Part shown: in pieces, positions 57,365 through 64,000 of the stretch
How the letters are laid out: each line of letters begins with the position of its first letter
Position numbering within the stretch: the stretch's first letter is position 1
DNA from: a virus
IMG/VR virus record: IMGVR_UViG_3300048110_000147
Coordinates: 32,878 to 96,877 of that record
Strand: one strand, 5' to 3'
DNA length: 64,000 nucleotides
Translations under genes and position numbers: made by a program
Notes under the pieces: model-generated
Told to the model about the DNA's origin: nothing
The model's input: only the letters and a program-made list of their open reading frames with translations
Database searches by the model: none

Positions 57365-60300
57365 TTATGCGTCGACGTATGTCGCAGATACAGATACTAC
57401 CGCACCAGCGTCTACAGCCGTGTAAGTCAATTCAACACTTGAACCGTTAACCTGTACGTCTGTGTCACCCAATAGTGAGGAACCAGTGTATAGGATACCA
57501 TATTCAGTAATGAACGCGTTTGTGCCGTTGTGTATAACTAGACATTCGCGAGTCTCGAACTCACCGTTCAATTCTGTAGTAACTACGTACTTAGCAGAAC
57601 GATAAGTTGTCTTATTGAATGCAGAAACTACTGTAGCAGAAGTTCCGGCAACAACATCATTACCCTGTTCGAATACCTTGATGTTATCCGCAAGAGTCTC
57701 CAGACCGACAGACTTAGGATCAAGTACACCAACTGAGTTAGTAGACTGAGCGATAACAACCGCTTGTGTACCAACTGGAAGTGCAGCGTTGAACGTGATA
57801 GTCTGGTTAGCAGCATCAATCGAGTAGTGAACCGATGGATCCTGAATAACACCACCAACGAATACGATCGCGTTCTGATCTTGCGTGTAGAAGTTCAGAG
57901 CGAAAGTAGACTGCGCACCGTCACCAGACATAGTCTGACGTTGTGCGTTGTTGAATGCCAACTGAGTTGGATCTTGTAGAGACATTCCGTCTAGAGTGTT
58001 ATTTACACGTAATACGTAACCGTTCTTACCGTCGTATGCTGTATCAGATACGTCTGCTAGTTCCAACATGGTCTTAGCAGTGTCGATTGAGAATACACCA
58101 GTTGATTGGTCGTATGACGCTTTACCAGCACCAGCGACATCTGTTAGAGATACTGAAGCGCGAGCAAGTGCATCGCTGAAGAACTTCTTAGTACCTTCTA
58201 CTAGATCGTCTGTAGAGAACTGTGAGATATGCTGTGCAGCAAGACCCGCATCCATCTGACCTTTGTTCACTGCATCAGCAGCGTCAGTACCAGTTGCAAC
58301 ACCGGAAACTTTGTTTCCACCCATTGCTAGGTCGCCAGTCATTGAATCGCCAGACCTCTGGACACGTCCATCAATCTGAGTTTGTAGTGCGGCATCAGCA
58401 GCAGCGAACTCACCACGGACTGCATTATCACCAGCGACTCGATCAGTAATTTCCTGAGCAAGACCTGAAGCGTTAGTTGCGATATCCGTCTGGTTCTGAG
58501 CAACTAGACCAGCAAGAGAACCGTCTGCGCTTTGGAAAGCGGCAACGATTTCTGTCAATGAATCTAGAGCGGCAGAGTCAGTGTTCGAAGTGATGAAATC
58601 GATTTGAGTCTGTAGTGAACCTTCAACACCTTGCGCACGACTTGCCTCATCTGAGATAGCAGTTGCGTTAGTGGTGATTAGTACACCTAGAGCAGCTTCA
58701 GCGTCCGACGCACGAGTTACTTCACCAGATAGGTTAGTTGTTAAAACACCTTCTGCGGCAGTTGCACGTACGACTTCAGCGTCGATTTGTGATTGTAGGT
58801 TGTTAACTTGTGAGTTACGAGTTGTATCAACCGCTTTGATTGCAGCGTCTAACTTCTTGTCTGCATCTGTTAGAGATGAAGATAGGTCAATGTAGTTAGT
58901 ACCACTTGGAGCAGCGTATGTTCCGTCTGCGTTGACACCAGCGGCAATCTGTGTTGCAGTCATCTCTGTCTCAAGTACAGTAGTACGTGAGTCTAGAGCG
59001 TTATCAGCATTTGCACGAGTAGTTGCTTCAGTAGTGATCTTACCGTCTAGTACGTTATCTGCGTTTTCACGTAGAGTTGCTTCGTTAGCAACGATACCGT
59101 CTGCGTAAAGTTTTGCTGCAGCTTCTGCGTCATCTGCTTCGTTTTCTGCGTAAGTTTGTGCAGATGCAAGAACAACTGCGTCACGTGCGATGTAGTCTGC
59201 TTGATCTGTGTTACGATCAGCAGCTAGATCAATACGGATCTGACTGTCAGCAGCGATGCGGTCAGCAATTTCAGAAACAAGTGCGTCTGAATCTGCATCT
59301 GCACGAGCAACAGCAGCCGCAAGACCAGATGTATTAGTATCTGTCTCACCGTGTACTTCGTTGATTGCACCAACTAGAGTTTGAGCAACTGTGTCTAGAA
59401 CTTCTGAAGAAGAACCGATCTTAGCTTCTAGAGAATCGATGTCTGATTCGTTAACTGTTAGACGACCACCTTGTAGAGCCTGTTCAGTTTCTAGTGCACC
59501 AGCACGAGTTTCTAGAGAAGTCGCACGACCTTCGACAGCGTCCATTTCAACTTCTAGAGTACCAACACGACCTGTGTTAGAATCTGCTTGACCGTGTAAT
59601 TCGTTTACGGCTGCAGTTACGTCTGTAGCAACTGTTAGAAGAGTTGAAGTACCCATCTGAGTCTGTAGTGTATCTACGTGACCTTCTTCTGTAGTCATTC
59701 GTGACTCTAGGGAAGTTGCACGTCCTTCTACTGTATCCATTTCAGATTGTAGAGTATCGACATTGGCTTCTTCTGTAGTAACACGAGCTTCTAGAGAAGT
59801 TAGATCAGCAGCTTCGCCATCGATCTCTGAGTGCAGTTCGTTGATTGCAGCAGAGATGTTAGTAGCGACAGTTGCCAACGTTGCAGAACCTTGCTTGGCT
59901 TGCAGTGCGTCAATTTCACTTTCGTTAACTGTTAGACGACCACCCTGTGCTGTTTGCTCAGTTTCGAGATCAGTAGCACGAGTCTCTAGTGCAGTTGCAC
60001 GTCCTTCTACTGCGTCCATTTCAGACTGTAGAGTATCAACATGTCCTGCTTCGACATCTAGTTCAGAGTGTAGTTCGTTGATTGCAGCAGTAGTAGTTCC
60101 AGCTACAGTTTGTAGAAGTGTAGAACCAACTTTCGCTTCTAGTGAATCAATGTCTGATTCATTTACTGATAGACGACCGTCTTGTTCTACGTCTTTTGCT
60201 TCAGTAGAAGTTGAGCGACTTTCTAGTGCAGTTGCACGAGCTTCAACGTCAGTTGCACGTACTTCTAGTGCATCGATGTCTGTTTCAGCAGTAGTCAATC

Positions 60301-63280
60301 GACCAGAGTTTGAATCAATGATACCCTGAATGTCTGAGTCCGCATCTTCAAACGCAGCTACGATTTCTTGTAGAGTGTCTAGAGTCTGTGGAGATGTACC
60401 GATGATTGCATCGACTCGACCTGTTACGGTGTCAACGTCTGTGCGGATTCCACCTTCAATACCAGTGGCACGAACGATTTCCGCATCCAACTGTGATTGT
60501 AGGTCTGTAACGTCACCAGCTTGTAGGTTTTGTAATGCAAGAATGTCAGAATCGTTTGAAGTGACTTGTGCTTGAACACTATCCACGTCAGTACGTAGAC
60601 CACCTTCAATACCAAGTGCACGGTTGCGTTCTGCAATAATCGCGTTTTCATTTACTAGTTCAGCAGCTGTTGCACGAATAACTTCAGCAGTGATTTGTGC
60701 TTGGTTGTCTGAGTGATCAGCAGCTTGCAATACTTGTAGAGCAAGAATGTCTGAATCATTTGCAGTGATTTGTGATTGGTTAGAATCAACGTCTGTACGT
60801 AGACCAGCTTCGACACCAGTTGCACGTGTAGTTTCTGCTGCAATTGCTGTTGCGTTTACTAGTTCTGCGGCAGTTGCACGTACGACTTCTGCGTCGATTG
60901 CGTCTTGTAGATCGTCAACATCACTACCTACTAGGTTCTGTAGAGCAAGGATGTCTGAGTCGTTACCAGTTACTTGAGTTTGTAGAGAATCTACAGAAGT
61001 CTGTAGACCTGCTTCAACACCACCGGCTCTTGCAGTTTCAGCAAGAATCTGTGCTTGTAGATCGGAATCTACTGCGTTGAAGTCGTCTTCTACTAAGTCC
61101 AAACGAGTGCTTAGAGCACCTTCAGCGGCAAGTGCACGAGTACGTTCTACTACGATGTTACCAGCGTTAGTTGAAACTCCTGAAGTGTTTGTGTTAGTGT
61201 CTGTACGTAGACCAGCTTCTACCGCTTCTGCACGTTGCTTTTCAGTAACGACTGCTGCTGCGTTAGTTGCTTCAACACCAGATGCACGTAGAATTTCTGC
61301 ATCCAATTGGTCTTGTAGGTCATCAACGTCGATTGTAGTGTTTGCATTCAATGCATCGATCTGACCTTGTAGGTTAGTATCGCCTGATGCACGAGCAACT
61401 TCTTCTGCACGTAGATCGGTTTCATTCTGTGAAGAAAGAACCTGAACTGCGTCCATCTCGCCTTCTAGTACAGTAGTACGTAGAGCGACTGCTTCTTCGG
61501 CAGCTTCAGCACGTGCTTTTTCAATTGCAACTTCTGCATCTGTGTAAGCAAATGATTGAGACTTAACAGTTTGGATGCGAGAAGTAACAGTGTTACCTAC
61601 AGTCCCGTCAACCGATGCGTCACCGATTAGAGCAGCGTCTTGCGCGTCAGCATGTGCCTGAGCAGCTGCTTGATGTGAATCTGCCTCTGCGTCTGTGTAT
61701 GCTTTTGCAGCTGCAAGAACGTCGTCTGTATCAACTTGTAGATCAACTACTAACTGATCAATCTGAGACTGTAGACCAGTGTCAGCGGTTGAACGAGTTG
61801 ATGCTTCAGTGTTGATGTTAGTTTGTAGAACACCTTCCGCTGTTTCTGCACGTAACTTCTCAGTTGAGATTGCAGTAGTGTTAGACGATACTAGTGCAGA
61901 GATGTCGCTGTCTGCGTCTTGGAACGCACCAACGATTTCTGTTAGTGAGTCTAGAGCAGCTGGATCAGTGTTGTTTGTGATGAAGTCAACTTGTGATTGT
62001 AGGTTTGCGTCACCAGCAATACGAGCAGCTTCTTCTGTATCGATGTTACCCTGTAGAGTAGTATCACCCGCAGCACGGTCAATAAGTTCTTGATCGATAC
62101 GTGCGTTGATGTCTGAGTCTTCAGCGATTCGTGCAGAGTTTTCGATTGCTACAGAGTTGCTTGCTTCGATGATTGCTTCTGCTTTTGCAGTTGCGATGCG
62201 ATCAGTAACAGTATTACTAGTAGTACCGTCTACAGTTGCATCTCCAACAAGAAGATCATCATGTGCCTTTGCAGATGCTAGAGTAGCAGCGTCACCGGCA
62301 ATAATATCTGCACCTAGATCGGTACGGACTTGTGTGTCAGCAACAGCACGTGCAAGAATTTCATCTGTGATGTTCTGCGCGTTTGCAGCTTCTGCACCAG
62401 TAGCACGAGTAATTTCAGAGTCTAAACGACCTTCGATTCGTACTTCTTCATTAGTTGCACGAGTAACTTCAGCAGTAATCTGATTCTGTAGAGAAGTCGA
62501 TAGACCTTCTTCAGTAGAGATTCGAGCAGCAAGTGCCGATTCTGCTTGTGTTGCACGAGTCGTTTCTTGACCAATCTGTACAGCAAGTGCTGATTCCGCA
62601 GATTGTGCACGTGCAATTTCTACACTTACACGGTCATTGATTTCTGTTTCTTTATTGACTGCGCGAGTTACTTCATTGCTGATTGCTGAAGAGTTTGCAA
62701 TGATTGAAGCGGATAATGCGTCATCAGCATCTTGGAATGCTTCAATGATTTCTGCGAACGAGTCTAATGCAGCTGAATCAGTGTTGTTTAGTAGTAAATC
62801 AATACGACCAGACAATACACTATCAGCAGACTGATAGGCTACTTCGATAGAATCTTCACGTGCCTTTGCACGTACTTCTTCTGCATCAATGTTTGCTTGC
62901 AATGCAACGTCTGCCAAACCACGTGTAGAGGCTTCAGCGTCAATGTTAGATTGTAATAGTGTTTCTGCTACTGTCGCACGATTAGTTTCTACTGCTACCG
63001 CACTTGCGATATCAGCTGCAACAGCAGTCTTAGCTCTTTCAGGTGTGAAATATTGGTTAGCCCCTTCTTGCAAGTCGTCCGTAGAGAACGATGCGAAGAA
63101 CGCGTCTGCACCAATCTTCTTTAATGAGTCTGTACCGACATCATATAGAAGGGTGAAACACGATGATGGATCTACCATACCTGTAAGGGTTGATTGTCCC
63201 TGTACCGCACTTTCGTCAAGCTTGGTATTGATTACCGCCTTGTCCGCTAGAGCAGGGGATTTAATCTGCCTAAATGCCAT
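57365..63280 (-). CDS. Giant coiled-coil repeat virion fibre protein, 1971 aa
   Basis: N-terminus MAFRQIKSPALADKAVINTKLDES and STDDLQEGANQYFTPERAKTAV are phage fibre head modules. Residues about 120-1600 consist of degenerate repeats: coiled-coil units (ATALETRATDLETEQTAQGG), RLTVNESDIDSLEAKIGS blocks followed by AINELHSE, and TDPAALDSLTEIVGAFQDADS segments. The C-terminal domain has FALNFYTQDQNAIVFVGGVIQDP (a beta module seen in several phage fibres) and TTYRSAKYVVTT...LVIHNGTNAFITEYG, a structural domain I recall from myovirus virion proteins. Likely a long trimeric fibre. SD AGGAG. Confidence 0.8.
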   Translation of the reverse strand: MAFRQIKSPALADKAVINTKLDESAVQGQSTLTGMVDPSSCFTLLYDVGTDSLKKIGADAFFASFSTDDLQEGANQYFTPERAKTAVAADIASAVAVETNRATVAETLLQSNIDAEASTRGLADVALQANIDAEEVRAKAREDSIEVAYQSADSVLSGRIDLLLNNTDSAALDSFAEIIEAFQDADDALSASIIANSSAISNEVTRAVNKETEINDRVSVEIARAQSAESALAVQIGQETTRATQAESALAARISTEEGLSTSLQNQITAEVTRATNEEVRIEGRLDSEITRATGAEAANAQNITDEILARAVADTQVRTDLGADIIAGDAATLASAKAHDDLLVGDATVDGTTSNTVTDRIATAKAEAIIEASNSVAIENSARIAEDSDINARIDQELIDRAAGDTTLQGNIDTEEAARIAGDANLQSQVDFITNNTDPAALDSLTEIVGAFQDADSDISALVSSNTTAISTEKLRAETAEGVLQTNINTEASTRSTADTGLQSQIDQLVVDLQVDTDDVLAAAKAYTDAEADSHQAAAQAHADAQDAALIGDASVDGTVGNTVTSRIQTVKSQSFAYTDAEVAIEKARAEAAEEAVALRTTVLEGEMDAVQVLSSQNETDLRAEEVARASGDTNLQGQIDALNANTTIDVDDLQDQLDAEILRASGVEATNAAAVVTEKQRAEAVEAGLRTDTNTNTSGVSTNAGNIVVERTRALAAEGALSTRLDLVEDDFNAVDSDLQAQILAETARAGGVEAGLQTSVDSLQTQVTGNDSDILALQNLVGSDVDDLQDAIDAEVVRATAAELVNATAIAAETTRATGVEAGLRTDVDSNQSQITANDSDILALQVLQAADHSDNQAQITAEVIRATAAELVNENAIIAERNRALGIEGGLRTDVDSVQAQVTSNDSDILALQNLQAGDVTDLQSQLDAEIVRATGIEGGIRTDVDTVTGRVDAIIGTSPQTLDTLQEIVAAFEDADSDIQGIIDSNSGRLTTAETDIDALEVRATDVEARATALESRSTSTEAKDVEQDGRLSVNESDIDSLEAKVGSTLLQTVAGTTTAAINELHSELDVEAGHVDTLQSEMDAVEGRATALETRATDLETEQTAQGGRLTVNESEIDALQAKQGSATLATVATNISAAINELHSEIDGEAADLTSLEARVTTEEANVDTLQSEMDTVEGRATSLESRMTTEEGHVDTLQTQMGTSTLLTVATDVTAAVNELHGQADSNTGRVGTLEVEMDAVEGRATSLETRAGALETEQALQGGRLTVNESDIDSLEAKIGSSSEVLDTVAQTLVGAINEVHGETDTNTSGLAAAVARADADSDALVSEIADRIAADSQIRIDLAADRNTDQADYIARDAVVLASAQTYAENEADDAEAAAKLYADGIVANEATLRENADNVLDGKITTEATTRANADNALDSRTTVLETEMTATQIAAGVNADGTYAAPSGTNYIDLSSSLTDADKKLDAAIKAVDTTRNSQVNNLQSQIDAEVVRATAAEGVLTTNLSGEVTRASDAEAALGVLITTNATAISDEASRAQGVEGSLQTQIDFITSNTDSAALDSLTEIVAAFQSADGSLAGLVAQNQTDIATNASGLAQEITDRVAGDNAVRGEFAAADAALQTQIDGRVQRSGDSMTGDLAMGGNKVSGVATGTDAADAVNKGQMDAGLAAQHISQFSTDDLVEGTKKFFSDALARASVSLTDVAGAGKASYDQSTGVFSIDTAKTMLELADVSDTAYDGKNGYVLRVNNTLDGMSLQDPTQLAFNNAQRQTMSGDGAQSTFALNFYTQDQNAIVFVGGVIQDPSVHYSIDAANQTITFNAALPVGTQAVVIAQSTNSVGVLDPKSVGLETLADNIKVFEQGNDVVAGTSATVVSAFNKTTYRSAKYVVTTELNGEFETRECLVIHNGTNAFITEYGILYTGSSLLGDTDVQVNGSSVELTYTAVDAGAVVSVSATYVDA

Positions 63281-63352
63281 TAGGTTATCTCCTAGGTTGT
63301 GTTTTATGAGGTTGTTTTAGAATTGTAATATAATTAAACGTTTAATAATATA

Positions 63353-63712
63353 CTAACGAAATTTGATATAGATGTCCGTTCCGGCTGGAGGGATTTCAAA
63401 GAATTGTATAGTATTGCCAATGGTTTCATAAATCTCTTCAGGATGCTGAAGAACATCATTTACCCATACATCAATCAAGTCATCGCGAGTCGGTATACCA
63501 TTTAACTCGAATAGTGCAGTGTCGCCCACAGCAGTGATCGATTGTGCTTCAGGAATCACTGTACGGTCATTGGTTGATGATGAGGTACCTTCAATATAAT
63601 CAAACAAATTTGTCTCTTGTCCAGGCGTGACAGATACTTCATCTTGCTTTTGTTTAGCCAAGTTGAATAAACTTTCTGCGAGAACCCTATTAAAAGATTT
63701 GTTGTTGATCAT
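63353..63712 (-). CDS. Small structural protein, 119 aa
   Basis: Helical head (NNKSFNRVLAESLFNLAKQKQDE) and a beta-rich tail (ALFELNGIPTRDDLIDVWVNDVLQ, IQFFEIPPAGTDIYIKF) that resembles a fibre-attachment or tip module. Its own late promoter lies 37 nt upstream. It leads the fibre gene block; I infer a virion component. Confidence 0.6.
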   Translation of the reverse strand: MINNKSFNRVLAESLFNLAKQKQDEVSVTPGQETNLFDYIEGTSSSTNDRTVIPEAQSITAVGDTALFELNGIPTRDDLIDVWVNDVLQHPEEIYETIGNTIQFFEIPPAGTDIYIKFR

Positions 63713-63748
63713 ATTGATGTAATACTAAGGATGGTTAATATACCCTTT

Positions 63749-63756
63749 TATTTATA
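63749..63756 (-). promoter_or_regulatory. T4-type late promoter element
   Basis: TATAAATA in the 75-nt gap between two structural genes, 37 nt before the start of 63353..63712. Confidence 0.78.
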
Positions 63757-63787
63757 CATGAAATGTTCTTTGCTTTGAAGATTTATT

Positions 63788-64000
63788 TTACTGTCTGAAC
63801 TGTAATAACTGTTGCAATAATTCGGTAACATCTTGTAGATCACTGTCTAGAGAATCTAATCTAGAATTCAGTGTATCTATTTCAACTTGAGTAGCAACAT
63901 TACTGCCGTTCAGTGTATAAGGACCGGAGAGTTGAACTCCAGATTGGTCCATAACAAGTATATCATCATTTTGGTGTTGTATTTTAAACTGACTATCATT
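63788..64000 (-). CDS. C-terminal part of a structural protein (5' end outside window)
   Basis: Open frame of 70 codons ending TAA at 63788-63790. Contains DILVMDQSGVQLSGPYTLNG and a short coiled coil VEIDTLNSRLDSLDSDLQDV ending in QLLQFRQ. This resembles the C-termini of phage fibre or hinge proteins. Only the end is visible. Confidence 0.65.
   Translation of the reverse strand, partial: NDSQFKIQHQNDDILVMDQSGVQLSGPYTLNGSNVATQVEIDTLNSRLDSLDSDLQDVTELLQQLLQFRQ

Noticed and set aside
59763-60329. 188-codon open frame on the plus strand inside the giant fibre gene, with several others nearby
   Set aside because: It is the mirror of low-complexity coiled-coil coding sequence, with Ser/Val/Ala-rich product, no ribosome site and no promoter. 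The minus-strand frame is uninterrupted for 1971 codons.
57365-63280. Regularly spaced repeats considered as a CRISPR-like array
   Set aside because: The repeats are degenerate, in frame and protein coding, and no cas genes are present.

Overview
The window is 64 kb of a T4-like myovirus genome, most likely a marine phage. Nearly every gene lies on the minus strand, so the genome reads from 64000 down to 1. Three things support the assignment. The T4 head and neck order is intact (gp13-14-15-16-17-18-19-20-67-68 position-21-22-23). The T4 replisome and recombination set is present (gp41, gp43, gp44/62, gp45, gp46/47, UvsX, UvsY, UvsW, RegA, gp55). Promoters are of two kinds: consensus sigma-70 (TTGACA-17-TATAAT) and T4-like late (TATAAATA). 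The many small hypotheticals, 2-oxoglutarate oxygenases, SGNH and Hsp20 genes resemble those I know from marine cyanophage and pelagiphage T4-likes. An IscU almost identical to bacterial IscU and a SleB-type lysin suggest a Gram-negative (proteobacterial) host. The host cannot be fixed from the sequence alone.

Layout in transcription order. 64000-55000: structural and fibre proteins, including a 1971-residue coiled-coil repeat protein and a 761-residue paralogue. 54905-43072: neck, packaging, tail and prohead genes, with tandem late promoters and UUCG-type terminators. 42885-38259: a lipoprotein, a tail-tube-like protein, an oxygenase, UvsY, UvsW, small proteins and a cytidylyltransferase. 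38205-29503: gp55, gp47, gp46, gp45, an alternative oxidase, gp44, gp62, RegA, another oxygenase and Hsp20. 29359-16289: a PhyH oxygenase, a glycosyltransferase-like protein, gp43, a primase-like protein, two nucleotide-sugar enzymes, UvsX, gp41, a third oxygenase, a DsbA-like protein, IscU and SGNH. 16300-9031: ten interspersed tRNA genes (an eleventh is at 33.4 kb), small genes, a lysin, and a lipoprotein di-haem cytochrome c peroxidase. 8728-1: a PD-(D/E)XK nuclease, then a late operon of proteins with capsid-targeting-like N-termini, ending in a beta-propeller/LamG adhesin.

Two systems stand out. The first is a redox set that could rewire host respiration during infection: alternative oxidase (quinol to O2), di-haem peroxidase (cytochrome c to H2O2), the iron-sulphur scaffold IscU, and four Fe(II)/2OG oxygenase-like proteins. 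The second is a group of eight proteins whose first 9-12 residues match the T4 capsid-targeting and gp21-cleavage pattern (F-x-x-h-h-x-E). They include a ligase-like protein, a nucleotidyltransferase, a P-loop kinase and a very basic protein. I read these as enzymes packaged in the head and injected with the DNA. A third theme is compact gene punctuation. In six places the -35 hexamer TTGACA contains the TGA stop of the upstream gene. Two replication genes appear to be leaderless. Two coding genes stop inside tRNA genes.
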